From positions 1 to 64,000 of the forward strand of contig JAEVEX010000066.1 in assembly GCA_016842085.1 (NCBI GenBank): DNA of 64,000 nt, written 5' to 3'. This document shows positions 48,749 to 58,298 of the stretch, in pieces (position 1 is the first letter of the stretch; each line of letters opens with the position of its first letter). The position numbers were made by a program, and so were the translations under genes. The notes beneath the pieces are model-generated. The model did not search any database. It worked only from the letters and a program-made list of their open reading frames with translations, and was not told where the DNA came from. This DNA comes from Candidatus Thermoflexus tengchongensis (lineage in GTDB: Bacteria > Chloroflexota > Anaerolineae > Thermoflexales > Thermoflexaceae).

Positions 48749-49687
48749 ATGCGCGTGACGGTGTTCGGAAGCGGAGGTCTGGGAGGCTATTTCGGGGCGC
48801 TGCTGGCCCGGGCGGGCCACGAGGTCATCTTCATCGCCCGGGGCCCTCACCTGGAGGCCATGCGCACCCGGGGGCTCCAGGTGAACAGCGTCCACGGGGA
48901 TTTCCATCTTTATCCGGTGCAGGCCACCGACCGGCCCGAAGAAGCCCCGCCCGCGGATCTGGTCCTGTATGCGGTGAAGACCTACCATATTCCAGAGACC
49001 GTGGGGGTGCTGCCCCGCCTGCTGGGTCCGGGCGGGGTGGTGCTGACGACCCAGAACGGCGTGGAGGCGCCGGATCAGGTCGCCGCCGTCGTGGGGGCGG
49101 AACGGACACTGGCCGGGGCTGTCTGGGTAGTCTCCCGGATCGAGGCTCCGGGCGTGATCCGGCAGGAGAGCGCTTTCCGTCGGGTGGTGGTCGGGGAGCT
49201 CAACGGCCAGCTCACCCCACGGGCCCAGGCCATCGCCCGGGCCTTCGCGGAGGCCGGTGCGGAGGCGGAGGCGACGGCGGAGATCCGAAAGGTGCTGTGG
49301 ACCAAGTTCCTGTTCATCGCCTCCATCGGGGGGGTGGGAAGTGTCGTGCGCCTTCCGGTCGGGGCCTGGCGGGAGGTCCCGGAAACCCGGGCGTTGCTGG
49401 AGCAGGCGATGCGGGAGATCGAGGCGGTGGCCCGGGCGGAGGGCGTGACCCTGGACCCGGATGAGGTGCCCCGGACGATGGCCTTCATCGACAGCCTGGC
49501 GCCGACGGCGACAGCCTCGATGCAGCGGGATGTGGAGGCCGGCCGCCCGCTGGAGATCGAGGCGATGAGCGGGGCGATCGTTCGCCTCGGCCAGCGCCAC
49601 GGCATCCCCACACCGGCTCACGCCTTCATCTACGCCGCGCTGAAGCCCGTCCACCTGCAGGCGCTGCGGAGGGCCGGGGTCGCGTAG
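48749..49687 (+). CDS. 2-dehydropantoate 2-reductase (ketopantoate reductase family)
   Basis: The 312-residue product has a Rossmann site VTVFGSGGLGGYFGALLARA (about 3-22), LYAVKTYHI (about 71-79), TTQNGVEAPDQV (about 101-112), and KVLWTKFLFIASIGGVGSVV with the active-site lysine (about 185-204). EVPRTMAFIDSL and DVEAGRPLEIEAMSGAIVR close the family pattern. It would make pantoate for CoA synthesis; some family members reduce other 2-keto acids. GGAGGTCG precedes ATG 48749. Confidence 0.87.
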   Translation: MRVTVFGSGGLGGYFGALLARAGHEVIFIARGPHLEAMRTRGLQVNSVHGDFHLYPVQATDRPEEAPPADLVLYAVKTYHIPETVGVLPRLLGPGGVVLTTQNGVEAPDQVAAVVGAERTLAGAVWVVSRIEAPGVIRQESAFRRVVVGELNGQLTPRAQAIARAFAEAGAEAEATAEIRKVLWTKFLFIASIGGVGSVVRLPVGAWREVPETRALLEQAMREIEAVARAEGVTLDPDEVPRTMAFIDSLAPTATASMQRDVEAGRPLEIEAMSGAIVRLGQRHGIPTPAHAFIYAALKPVHLQALRRAGVA

Positions 49688-49718
49688 CTACCCCCTGGCT
49701 CATTGATAGGGTTTCGAG

Positions 49719-49746
49719 CCGGAGGTCGGCCCTCGCCGACCTCCGG
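49719..49746 (+). terminator. Perfect hairpin after the ketopantoate reductase gene
   Basis: CCGGAGGTCGGC and GCCGACCTCCGG form a perfect 12-bp stem around CCTC, 31 bases after the stop. No T-run follows. It resembles the hairpin units of the 45-kb mosaic. A second hairpin (AAGGGGG/CCCCCTT) lies near 49829-49853. The rest of the 403-base gap (49688-50090) turns strongly AT-rich from about 49945 and shows no gene. Confidence 0.5.
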
Positions 49747-49998
49747 GGAGAAGGCTCTGGATAAACGCCTTGCGCCGGCGTCGGAGGCGGCGGGCCGCCC
49801 CTTCCCACCTCTTCAACAAACGCCTGTGGAAAGGGGGCTGTGAAGCTCCCCCTTATGCCGCTTACCACCTCCCTGTCGCTCGCCGGGCAGAAAGCGGAAA
49901 AGGTCCGCCCGGGTCTATGACCAAAGTCCTATGCCCCAGCGCGCTTTTTCCATCAATTCTACCCCGGTTTTCCCCATTTTATAACAAAGGTAAGAATT

Positions 49999-50026
49999 TT
50001 TATACACAACTTATGGAAAATAATAT
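49999..50026 (+). promoter_or_regulatory. Candidate promoter in the AT-rich DNA before the surface protein gene
   Basis: TTTATA (49999-50004), 16 bases, and TAATAT (50021-50026) form the best pair in a stretch of about 100 AT-rich bases, which is exceptional in this GC-rich window. The ATG of the surface protein is 65 bases downstream. Confidence 0.4.
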
Positions 50027-50090
50027 ACGGTTTTATGGGTAGAAATGAGATACTCGAGGTTTGGGGATAGATCCTCGGAGGAGGTGGGTG

Positions 50091-53000
50091 ATGGGCGGAA
50101 GAACGATTCGAATGCTGATCCTGCTGGGGGCCAGCGGGCTGGGCCTCCTGGGACTGGGGCAGGCGCTGGCTGCGGTGTGGACGGACAAGCTGGACTACAG
50201 CCCGGGGGAAGCGGTGACCATCTCCGGCGATAACAGCAACGGTGCGGGTTACCTTCCCGGGGAGCCGGTTCGGGTGGAGGTGTGGGGCCCGAACGGCTAT
50301 TACGCCACGTGTGAAGCCACAGCGGACGAGAACGGTGCCTGGTCGTGCGCGGTCACCCTGTGGCCGGACGAGCGGGCGATCGGGGAATACACTTACACCG
50401 CTCGCGGGCTGACCTCGGGGGTCCAGGAAAGCGGGACCTTCTGGGACATTGGGAATCTGGACTACGCGCCCGCCAGCCTCACGTTCAACGTGAGCTCCCC
50501 TGCGACCCTCACGTTCACACAGGTGGTGACGGCGCCCGCCGGGAACGATGCATTCACGGCGACGCTGAAGGTCACCGGCCTTCCATCCGGATGGAGTGCG
50601 TCAGCCTCCCCATCGGTTCTCAGCTTTCCCGCCTCGAGCAGCCCGACGGCTCGATCCTGGACCATCACCATCCAGGTGCCCGCGGGCGCAACCCCAGGCT
50701 CCTATTCTTTCAATGTGAAAGCAGACCCGCAAAAGGTCTCCGGTCAGCAGAAGACTCCGGGCGAAGGCAATGGCACCCAGGTGACGGTGAATGTGAGCGC
50801 GCCCACGCCGACGTCCACCCCGACGCCCACGTCCATGCCGACCCCGACACCAACGGAGACGCCTACACCCACGCCGACCCCGACCGTGACACCCACGCCA
50901 ACTCCGATTCCTAACCGGCCGCCGGTCGCCAATCCGGACAGCTATGTTACCAACGAGGATATGCCACTCCATATCTCTGCGCCTGGGGTACTGGGCAACG
51001 ACAGCGATCCCGATGGGAACCCGCTCACCGCGGTCCTCGTCAGCGGTCCCAGCCATGGCGCTCTGAACCTGAACCCGGATGGCTCCTTCACCTACACGCC
51101 GACCCTTAACTTCAACGGGACGGACACTTTCACCTATCGAGCTAGCGACGGCCAGGCGTTCTCGAACGAGGCCACCGTCACCATTACCGTGCAACCGGTC
51201 AACGATCCGCCTGCGGCGGACGCCGGTGGACCATATACAGTCCCGGAGGGCGGATCGGTGACCCTCTCCGGCTCCGGCAGCGATGTGGACGGGGATCCCC
51301 TGACGTTCGCCTGGGATCTGGATAACAATGGAAGTTTCGAGACTTCAGGGGCAAGTGTGACGTTCTCGGCCGTCGGACGGGATGGCCCCTCGGCTCAGAC
51401 GGTAGGCTTCCGGGCCTGCGATCCCTACACGTGCACCGTGGTCACGACCACCGTGAATATCCTCAACGTCCCTCCGACGCCGTCCATCCAGGGAGCTCCG
51501 TCCTCCAGCCCTGAGGGTTCTTCCATCTCTCTTACTGGCTCAGCCACCGATCCCAGCCCGGCGGATGTTGGCGCAGGCTTTGTCTTCACCTGGACCGTGC
51601 AAAAGAACGGAGCGCCCTTCGCTGCGGGGAGCGGATCCTCCTTCAGCTTCACCCCGGATGATAATGGGACCTATGCGATTTTCCTCGAGGCGATGGATAA
51701 AGATGGGGGCGTAGGATCCACATCCACAACTATCCATGTTTTCAACGTGCCGCCCATGGCTGTCTTCTCCGCTGGCAGCCCGATCGATGAGGGCAGCAGC
51801 AGCGCGCTCTCTTTCACGGGTGCTTTCGACCCCAGTGCGGCGGACACGGTGGCGGGCTTCCGCTATGCTTTCGCCTGCGATGGGAATGTTGGCGCTCTTC
51901 CAACCACCTACAGTGCAGCGGGGAGCTCGGCCGCTGCCTCCTGCTTCTTCCCGGACAACGGGGTCTTTGTTGTGGCCGGGCGCATCTTCGACAAGGACGA
52001 TGGCTACACCACTTACACGGCCACGGTGCAGGTGAACAATGTGCCGCCTGTTGTCGTCGCCCCGGGCGGCCAGGGTGCGGATGAGGGCCAGCTGAAGGCC
52101 TTCGACCTGGGCTCCTTCTCCGACCCCGGTGCGGATGCTCCGTGGACCGTTCTGGTGGATTGGGGCGATGGGACCCAGGCGGTGACCTTCACGATGTCCG
52201 TTTCCGGATCCCTGGGTATGCTGAACCATATCTACGCTGACAACGGCACCTACACGGTGACTGTGACGGTTACGGACAAGGATGGGGCCCCCGGCTCGGC
52301 TTCGTTCCGGGTCACGGTGAACAACGTGCCGCCGGCTGTCGGGCCGCTGACGGGCGCGCCGGCGGATCCGATCCCGGTGAACACCCGGATCACGGTCACG
52401 GCGGTCTTCACGGATCCCGGGATCCTGGACACCCATACGGTGACGGTCTACTGGGATTGGGACACCTATAACCCGAATTCGACGACCAGCCCCTCGAGCA
52501 CGCTCACCCTGACCACGGGAGCGCGATCTTTCATCGCCTCGTATGTCTACAATCAGGCGGGCGTCTACACGATCCGCGCCGTCGTGGCAGATGACGACGG
52601 GGGGACGGGCGAGGTCATTTATCAATACATGGTGGTCTATGATCCCAGCGCCGGGTTCGTGACCGGTGGGGGCTGGTTCTGGTCGCCTGAGGGAGCCTGT
52701 CGACTGTCCTGGTGCACGTATCAAACAACGGGCCGGGCTAACTTCGGGTTCGTCTCGAAGTATCAGAAGGGCGCCAAGGTGCCCACCGGCCAGACGGAGT
52801 TCCAGTTCCAGGCCGGCAATCTGAACTTCCACAGCGATGCGTATCAATGGCTGGTGATCAGCGGCCCCAAGGCCCAGTATAAGGGCACCGGCACGCTCAA
52901 TGGGGTGCCCGGCTACGGGTTCCTCCTCACCGCCTGGGATGGTCAGGCCAGCGGCGGGGGCGGTCAGGATAAGTTCCGCATCAAGATCTGGGATTCCTCC

Positions 53001-53096
53001 GGCACTGTGGTCTATGACAACCAGATGGGGGCCAGCGATACTGACGATCCCACCACCGTCATCCAGGGCGGGAGCATCGTGATCCACAGCAAGTGA
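50091..53096 (+). CDS. Large secreted or surface protein with Ig/PKD-like repeats and a post-COAP-1-type C-terminal domain
   Basis: The 1001-residue product has a signal peptide (about 8-28: LILLGASGLGLLGLGQALA). A first beta domain covers 30-115, then an Ig-like domain (about 125-240). A Pro-Thr linker follows at about 243-282. A cadherin-like domain reads VLGNDSDPDGNPLT and SFTYTPTLNFNGTDTFTYRA (about 303-362). Four to five PKD-like repeats, each ending in NVPP, run to about 850. The C-terminal domain (about 853-1001) has GFVTGGGWFWSPEGA, GRANFGFVSKYQKGAKVPTG and DKFRIKIWD, the post-COAP-1 pattern. Likely cell-surface adhesion or matrix. GGAGGAGGTGGGTG precedes the ATG. Confidence 0.85.
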   Translation: MGGRTIRMLILLGASGLGLLGLGQALAAVWTDKLDYSPGEAVTISGDNSNGAGYLPGEPVRVEVWGPNGYYATCEATADENGAWSCAVTLWPDERAIGEYTYTARGLTSGVQESGTFWDIGNLDYAPASLTFNVSSPATLTFTQVVTAPAGNDAFTATLKVTGLPSGWSASASPSVLSFPASSSPTARSWTITIQVPAGATPGSYSFNVKADPQKVSGQQKTPGEGNGTQVTVNVSAPTPTSTPTPTSMPTPTPTETPTPTPTPTVTPTPTPIPNRPPVANPDSYVTNEDMPLHISAPGVLGNDSDPDGNPLTAVLVSGPSHGALNLNPDGSFTYTPTLNFNGTDTFTYRASDGQAFSNEATVTITVQPVNDPPAADAGGPYTVPEGGSVTLSGSGSDVDGDPLTFAWDLDNNGSFETSGASVTFSAVGRDGPSAQTVGFRACDPYTCTVVTTTVNILNVPPTPSIQGAPSSSPEGSSISLTGSATDPSPADVGAGFVFTWTVQKNGAPFAAGSGSSFSFTPDDNGTYAIFLEAMDKDGGVGSTSTTIHVFNVPPMAVFSAGSPIDEGSSSALSFTGAFDPSAADTVAGFRYAFACDGNVGALPTTYSAAGSSAAASCFFPDNGVFVVAGRIFDKDDGYTTYTATVQVNNVPPVVVAPGGQGADEGQLKAFDLGSFSDPGADAPWTVLVDWGDGTQAVTFTMSVSGSLGMLNHIYADNGTYTVTVTVTDKDGAPGSASFRVTVNNVPPAVGPLTGAPADPIPVNTRITVTAVFTDPGILDTHTVTVYWDWDTYNPNSTTSPSSTLTLTTGARSFIASYVYNQAGVYTIRAVVADDDGGTGEVIYQYMVVYDPSAGFVTGGGWFWSPEGACRLSWCTYQTTGRANFGFVSKYQKGAKVPTGQTEFQFQAGNLNFHSDAYQWLVISGPKAQYKGTGTLNGVPGYGFLLTAWDGQASGGGGQDKFRIKIWDSSGTVVYDNQMGASDTDDPTTVIQGGSIVIHSK

Positions 53097-53302
53097 GCCC
53101 CTCCTGCGGAGGTCGGCTCCCCGGGCGCGGCTCGAGGAATCGGGCCGCGCCCGGTTGTTTAGAAGGCCATGGGACATGGCTTTTCCATCAGCTCGCGAAG
53201 TCCCGCGGGATTCACCCAACCGCCTCCGCTATGGGAGAGGCCGCAGCGCCGCGCCCTTATGCCTGGATTAAAATAAAGGGAAATCCTGGAGGTGGAAAGG
53301 AG

Positions 53303-54478
53303 ATGCCCCCGGCTCCTTCAGAGCGCATGCGACGTCTGAAGCCTTACCCCTTCGCCGCCCTGGAGCGGCGGATCGCGGAGCTGCAGGCCCAGGGCCACGA
53401 TATCATCCGCCTGGATATCGGCAGCCCCGATATGGCGCCTCCCGCCTTCATCCTCGAAGCCATGGAAAGAAGCGCGCGGGACCCCCGGGCTCACGGCTAC
53501 GCCGGCTACCGGGGGATCCCCTCGCTGCGCCAGGCGGTGGCCCGCTTCTACGCCCGCCGCTTCGGGGTCGAGCTCGACCCCGACCGGGAGGTCCTGATCC
53601 TCATCGGCTCCAAAGAGGGGATCTTCAACCTCAGCCTGGCCTACCTGGGTCCAGGGGATGTCGCCCTGGTTCCCTCCCCGGGATATCCCACTTACACGGA
53701 TGGCGCCCTGGCGGCTGGGGCCGATGTCTTCTACATGCCGTTGCGGCGGGAGCGGGGCTGGTTCCCGGATTTCTCGGAGATCCCCCCGGAGGCCCTGGCC
53801 CGGGCGAAGGTCCTCTGGCTGAACTACCCCAACAACCCCACGGCGGCCTGCCCCACCCCCGAGTTCCTGGCGGAGGCGGTGGCCTTCGCCCGCCGGCACA
53901 ACCTGCTCCTGGCCTACGACAACCCTTACGCCGACGTCGCCTTCGACGGCTACCGGGCCCCCAGCGTCCTCAGCATCCCTGGCGCGAAGGATGTGGCGGT
54001 GGAGTTCTATTCCCTCTCGAAATCCCACAACATGGCCGGCTGGCGCGTGGGGATGCTGGTGGGGAACGCGGAGGTGGTGGGCACGGTCGCCCAGCTCAAA
54101 AGCAACATCGACTCGGGCCACTTCCGCCCCATCCAGGAGGCGGCCGCCATCGCCCTCACCCACGACGACGAATGGATGGCGGAGCGCAACGCCGAATACG
54201 CCCGGCGGCGGGATGTGGTGGTGGACGGTCTGAACGCCGCCGGCTTGACGGCGGAGCGACCCCGTGCGACGATTTATGTATGGGCGCGCCTTCCCTCAGG
54301 ATGGCGCAGCGCGGATTACGCCGCCCGCCTCCTGGAGGAGACCGGGGTCTCGGTGGCCCCCGGGGCGATGTTCGGTGAGGCCGGCGAAGGCTATATCCGG
54401 ATCTCCCTCGTCCAGCCGATCCCCCGCCTCGAGGAGGCGGTGCGCCGCATCCAGGCCTTCCACGCTTCCCTGGGGTGA
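53303..54478 (+). CDS. Aminotransferase class I, LL-diaminopimelate aminotransferase-like
   Basis: The 391-residue product has IIRLDIGSPDMAPPAFIL (about 34-51), YAGYRGIPSLRQAVARFYAR (about 68-87), GSKEGIFNLSLAYLGPGDVA (about 104-123), WLNYPNNPTAACP (about 172-184), and YSLSKSHNMAGWRVGM with the PLP lysine (about 239). The GSKEG motif fits the DapL/aspartate-type subgroup used for lysine and cell-wall diaminopimelate, but related enzymes act on alanine or glutamate. AAAGGAG precedes the ATG. Confidence 0.87.
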   Translation: MPPAPSERMRRLKPYPFAALERRIAELQAQGHDIIRLDIGSPDMAPPAFILEAMERSARDPRAHGYAGYRGIPSLRQAVARFYARRFGVELDPDREVLILIGSKEGIFNLSLAYLGPGDVALVPSPGYPTYTDGALAAGADVFYMPLRRERGWFPDFSEIPPEALARAKVLWLNYPNNPTAACPTPEFLAEAVAFARRHNLLLAYDNPYADVAFDGYRAPSVLSIPGAKDVAVEFYSLSKSHNMAGWRVGMLVGNAEVVGTVAQLKSNIDSGHFRPIQEAAAIALTHDDEWMAERNAEYARRRDVVVDGLNAAGLTAERPRATIYVWARLPSGWRSADYAARLLEETGVSVAPGAMFGEAGEGYIRISLVQPIPRLEEAVRRIQAFHASLG

Positions 54479-54484
54479 GGAGCG

Positions 54485-54583
54485 ATGAACCACGTGCCCT
54501 ATCTGATCGCCGCCGCGATCTTCGAGGCCCTGGTCTTCGGCTGGGCGATCTGGACGGCCTATCGGGAAAGCCGCTCGCGATAA
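54485..54583 (+). CDS. Tiny membrane peptide, 32 residues
   Basis: MNHVPYLIAAAIFEALVFGW and a short tail ending in RESRSR form one membrane helix (about 5-24) with a basic cytoplasmic end. GAGGAG sits two to three bases before the ATG, just 6 bases after the stop of the aminotransferase. It resembles the small single-helix proteins often seen in this phylum between larger genes. Function unknown. Confidence 0.55.
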   Translation: MNHVPYLIAAAIFEALVFGWAIWTAYRESRSR

Positions 54584-54697
54584 GGGAAGAGGCGGTCGGT
54601 GGGCGCTTCGCCGCCTGCCGATCGCCCATTCTCTCATGACCGCTTCCAGGAAACCGCGGGACGGAGGTGTGCGATCGGGCGCGGAACGCAGGAAACG

Positions 54698-56032
54698 GTG
54701 ACCCCGGTGGATCGGGCGGTGCTGGTGGGCACCGAGATCTACGGAAAGCCGGGGCTGTTGCCGGTGGAGGATTCCCTGGATGAGCTCGCGCAGCTGGCCC
54801 GCACCGCGGGGGTGGAGGTGGTCGGCCGCGCGGTGCAGCGGCTCCGCCGCATCCATCCGGCCACCTACATCGGGCCCGGGAAGGTCGAGGAGATCAAAGC
54901 CCTGGTCCGGGCCATGCACGCCAATATGGTCATCTTCGACGACGAGCTCTCCCCTTCCCAGCAGCGCAACCTCGAGAACGCCTTCGGCGACGAGGTCCGC
55001 GTGCTGGACCGCACGGCGCTGATCCTCGACATCTTCGCCCAGCACGCCCACACCCGCGAGGGAGCGCTTCAGGTGGAGCTGGCCCAGTACGAATATCGCC
55101 TCCCCCGGCTGACCCGCCGCTGGCAGAACCTCGCCCAGCAGGCGGGCGGATCCTTCGGCCGGGGTGGGATCAGCGGGGTGGGCCTGCGGGGTCCGGGCGA
55201 GAAGCAGCTGGAGATCGACCGCCGGCGGATCAAGGATCGCATCGCCCATCTCAAGAAGGAACTGGAGGAGGTGCGGGCCCATCGCCAGCGTTACCGGGAG
55301 CGCCGGCGCCGGGCCCAGCTCCCCGTGGTCGCCCTGGTGGGCTACACCAACGCCGGCAAATCCACCCTGCTCAACGCCGTGTCCGGCGCCGATGTCCTGG
55401 TGGCCGATCAGCTGTTCGCCACCCTGGATCCCACCACCCGCCGGGTGAAGCTCCCGGAGGGCGGGGTCGCCCTCTTCACCGACACGGTGGGGTTTATCCA
55501 GAAGCTCCCCCACCCGCTGGTGGCGGCCTTCCGGGCGACCCTGGAGGAGATCAACGAAGCCGATCTCATCCTCCACGTCCTGGACATCACCCATCCCAAC
55601 GCCCTCCAGCAAGCCCGGGTGGTGATCCAGACCCTGCGGGAGATCGGCGTGCGGGACATCCCCATGATCACCGCGCTCAACAAGATCGATCGGCTCCCGG
55701 ATCCGGAGGCGGCGCGGACCCTGGCGGCGGAGCATCCGGATTTCGTGGCCATCTCGGCTGCTTACGGTATCGGCCTGGAGGACCTGTTGCGGAAGGTGGA
55801 GGCGATCCTCTACCGGAGCCTCACGCCGGTGCGGGTGCGGTTGCCCCTGAGCCGTGGGGATCTCATCGCTCTGTTCTATGAGCAGGGCGTGGTGGAATGG
55901 GAAGCCCATACGGACAGCGAGGTCACCCTCTTCGGGCGCCTGCCCGGCCGGCTGCTGGCCGCCTTCCGGCCTTACCTGGAGCACGGAGAGGTGGAGGCAA
56001 CACCCCGCTATTCGATGGCGTCGAATATATAG
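54698..56032 (+). CDS. hflX: GTPase HflX
   Basis: The 444-residue product splits stalled or hibernating ribosomes. The N-terminal domain has TYIGPGKVEEI (about 56-66) and VIFDDELSPSQQRNLENAF (about 79-97). A linker holds GPGEKQLEIDRRRIKDRIAH (about 166-185). The G domain has VGYTNAGKSTLLNAV (about 212-226), DTVGFIQKLPHPLVAAFRAT (about 261-280) and NKIDRL (about 327-332). GTG 54698 with AGGAAACG upstream is preferred over an upstream GTG at 54599. The start of a conserved tail follows the G domain. Confidence 0.93.
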   Translation: MTPVDRAVLVGTEIYGKPGLLPVEDSLDELAQLARTAGVEVVGRAVQRLRRIHPATYIGPGKVEEIKALVRAMHANMVIFDDELSPSQQRNLENAFGDEVRVLDRTALILDIFAQHAHTREGALQVELAQYEYRLPRLTRRWQNLAQQAGGSFGRGGISGVGLRGPGEKQLEIDRRRIKDRIAHLKKELEEVRAHRQRYRERRRRAQLPVVALVGYTNAGKSTLLNAVSGADVLVADQLFATLDPTTRRVKLPEGGVALFTDTVGFIQKLPHPLVAAFRATLEEINEADLILHVLDITHPNALQQARVVIQTLREIGVRDIPMITALNKIDRLPDPEAARTLAAEHPDFVAISAAYGIGLEDLLRKVEAILYRSLTPVRVRLPLSRGDLIALFYEQGVVEWEAHTDSEVTLFGRLPGRLLAAFRPYLEHGEVEATPRYSMASNI

Positions 56033-56100
56033 GGGTGGGTCTCAGGGGCTTTCCCATCATCTTGCGGGTCGCAGAAGGGTTACGCAGCGGGCTTCCCCAC

Positions 56101-56331
56101 ATGTCCACGTTGAACCGCTGGATCGACCGCACGGCGGAATTCCTGGCCCATTATAAGGGCCTGCCCATTGTGATCGGGGTGGGCCTGATCCTTCTGGACT
56201 TCCTCCTGCTCCTCCTCCATCGGCTCGTCCCAGGTCTCCCGGTCCTCGAGGTCCTGGCGACCTTCCATTGTTTCCTCTATCTGGGCCTGGTCACCGCCCT
56301 CCTGGGCGGGCTCATCGCGGAAGTCCTCTGA
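56101..56331 (+). CDS. Small two-helix membrane protein, 76 residues
   Basis: The product has a soluble N-terminus (MSTLNRWIDRTAEFLAHYKG), then helices LPIVIGVGLILLDFLLLLLH (about 21-40) and LEVLATFHCFLYLGLVTALL (about 48-67). It lies between hflX and miaA (12 bases before miaA) on the same strand, so it is probably translated with miaA. Family not recognised. Confidence 0.65.
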   Translation: MSTLNRWIDRTAEFLAHYKGLPIVIGVGLILLDFLLLLLHRLVPGLPVLEVLATFHCFLYLGLVTALLGGLIAEVL

Positions 56332-56343
56332 GCGGCGGGCCGG

Positions 56344-57273
56344 ATGGCGGAACGTCCTTCCCCGGATCGTCCCCTGGTGGCCATTGTGGGGCCGACGGCC
56401 GTCGGCAAGAGCGAGGTCGCCCTGGAGCTGGCGGAACGCTTCCAGGGGGAAATCGTCTCGGCGGACTCCCGTCAGATCTACCGGGGGATGGACATCGGCA
56501 CCGCAAAGCCGACGCCGGAGGAGCGCGCCCGTGTCCCCCATCACCTCATCGATGTCACGGATCCGGATCGTCCCCTGACCCTGGCCGAGTATCAGCGCAT
56601 GGCTTACGAGGCCATCGAGGGGATCCACCGCCGGGGGCGGTTGCCCTTCCTGGTTGGGGGAACCGGCCTTTACGTGTGGGCGGTGGTGGAAGGGTGGCAG
56701 ATCCCGCCAGCCCCGCCGGACCCCGAGCTGCGCCGCGCCCTGGAGGAGCGGGCGCGGCGAGAAGGGCCGGAGGCCCTTTACGAGGAGCTGCGGCGCCTGG
56801 ACCCCGAGGCCGCTTCCTTCATCGATCCGCGCAACCTCCGTCGGGTGATCCGCGCCCTGGAGGTCTGCTATCAGACGGGGAAGCCCTTTTCCGCCCAGCG
56901 GCGGAAGAGCCCACCCCCCTATCGGACGCTTCTCATCGGCCTGACCCGCCCCCGGATGGAGCTCTATCGGCGGATCGATGAACGCGTGGACCGGATGATC
57001 GCACAGGGGCTGGTGGAAGAGGTCCGCCGGCTGGCGGAGCGCTATCCGTGGGATCTCCCGGCGATGACCGGGTTGGGGTACCGGCAGATCGGCGCTTATC
57101 TGCGCGGCGAGATCTCTCTGGAGGAAGCGATCCGACAAATCAAATCCGCCACCCGGGATTTCGTGCATCACCAGTATAACTGGTTCCGCCTGAACGACCC
57201 GCGTATCCGCTGGTTTGATCTGAGCCGGGAGGATGTGGAAGCCATCGCCGCGTGGCTCGAGGAACAGCTTTGA
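56344..57273 (+). CDS. miaA: tRNA dimethylallyltransferase MiaA
   Basis: The 309-residue product adds the dimethylallyl group to A37 of tRNAs reading UNN codons. It has VAIVGPTAVGKSEVALELAE (about 12-31, P-loop), SADSRQIYRGMDIGTAKPTP (about 39-58), PFLVGGTGLYVWAVVEGWQI (about 101-120), and DPRNLRRVIRALEVCYQTGK (about 160-179). GLGYRQIGAYL is near 243-253. Length is normal. It is convergent with the ABC ATPase gene. Confidence 0.95.
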   Translation: MAERPSPDRPLVAIVGPTAVGKSEVALELAERFQGEIVSADSRQIYRGMDIGTAKPTPEERARVPHHLIDVTDPDRPLTLAEYQRMAYEAIEGIHRRGRLPFLVGGTGLYVWAVVEGWQIPPAPPDPELRRALEERARREGPEALYEELRRLDPEAASFIDPRNLRRVIRALEVCYQTGKPFSAQRRKSPPPYRTLLIGLTRPRMELYRRIDERVDRMIAQGLVEEVRRLAERYPWDLPAMTGLGYRQIGAYLRGEISLEEAIRQIKSATRDFVHHQYNWFRLNDPRIRWFDLSREDVEAIAAWLEEQL

Positions 57274-57308
57274 TCGAACTGGCTTATGCCGCCGCATCCC
57301 TCTCGGAC

Positions 57309-58220
57309 TTACCCCATCTCCATCCCCACGACCTGGAGGAACATCTCCTCCAGCGAGAGGCGCTGGGGGATCATCGCCTCCAGGTCCAGCCCCTGGCCCA
57401 CGATCCAGCGGGCGAGGTCCGCCGGGCGGCGGCCGGGGGCCAGCCGCAGGGTCAGGCGGTTATCGGCCCGGGCCAGCACATCCCCCCAGGCTTGCAGCTC
57501 CGCCTCCAGGTCCGGGGGGATCCGGCCCAGCTGAAGGACCAGCGTGGCGGCCTCGCCCGCCCGCAGATCCATCGTTTCCACCACGATCCCGGCCTTAATG
57601 AAAGCGACGCGATCGCAGACCCGTTCCACTTCGCTCAGCAGATGGGAGTTCAGGAAGATCGTGACCCCCCGGGCTTTCTGCTCCCGGAGGAAATCCCGCA
57701 CCAGGATCCGCCCGGCGGGATCCAGGCCCGAGGTGGGCTCATCCAGGAAGACCAGGCGGGGCTCGTGGAGGAAGGCCTGCGCCAGCCCCAGGCGCTGCCG
57801 CATGCCTTTGGAGAACGTGCGGAAGGGGCGCCGCGCTTCCGCGGCCAGACCGACGCGCTCCAGCAGCTCCGGGATCCGACGCCGCAGGCGATGAGGATCC
57901 ACGCCGGCGAGGCGGCCGTGGAACCACAGGATCTCCTCCGCCGTGAGCCAGTCGGGGAAGGCGAAGCCCTCCGGCAGGAAGCCGATGGCCCGACGGGCGT
58001 GGCGATCGCCCAGGGGCCGCCCCAGCACCCATCCGGTCCCGGCTGTGGGGCGGATCAGGCCGAGGAGCATCTTGAGGGCGGTGGTCTTGCCGGCCCCATT
58101 GGGGCCGAGGAAGCCGAAGGCTTCCCCTTCCGCAACCTGCAGCGTGAGGTCCGCCACCGCCACCCGATCCCCGAACACCTTCCGCAGGCCTTCGGTTTCG
58201 ATGATCCAGGTGCCCCTCAT
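57309..58220 (-). CDS. ABC transporter ATP-binding protein (CcmA/DrrA-like)
   Basis: The 303-residue product has Walker A GPNGAGKTTALKMLLGLIRP (about 42-61), the signature FSKGMRQRLGLAQA (about 134-147), Walker B LVFLDEPTSGLDPAGR (about 154-169) and the switch LNSHLLSEVERVCDR (about 188-202), plus a C-terminal DUF4162-like part. Such subunits pair with a separate permease for export of lipids or drugs; none is next to it in the window. ATG 58220 is chosen because AGGAG lies 6-7 bases upstream; ATG 58226 and 58241 are in frame. Confidence 0.88.
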   Translation of the reverse strand: MRGTWIIETEGLRKVFGDRVAVADLTLQVAEGEAFGFLGPNGAGKTTALKMLLGLIRPTAGTGWVLGRPLGDRHARRAIGFLPEGFAFPDWLTAEEILWFHGRLAGVDPHRLRRRIPELLERVGLAAEARRPFRTFSKGMRQRLGLAQAFLHEPRLVFLDEPTSGLDPAGRILVRDFLREQKARGVTIFLNSHLLSEVERVCDRVAFIKAGIVVETMDLRAGEAATLVLQLGRIPPDLEAELQAWGDVLARADNRLTLRLAPGRRPADLARWIVGQGLDLEAMIPQRLSLEEMFLQVVGMEMG

Positions 58221-58298
58221 CCCCATCTCCTGGCGGGACAACGGCTCGCCGCGGTCCTATTCCTTCCCCGGGGGAGGGGAATCCGCGGCCGTGGTCTT

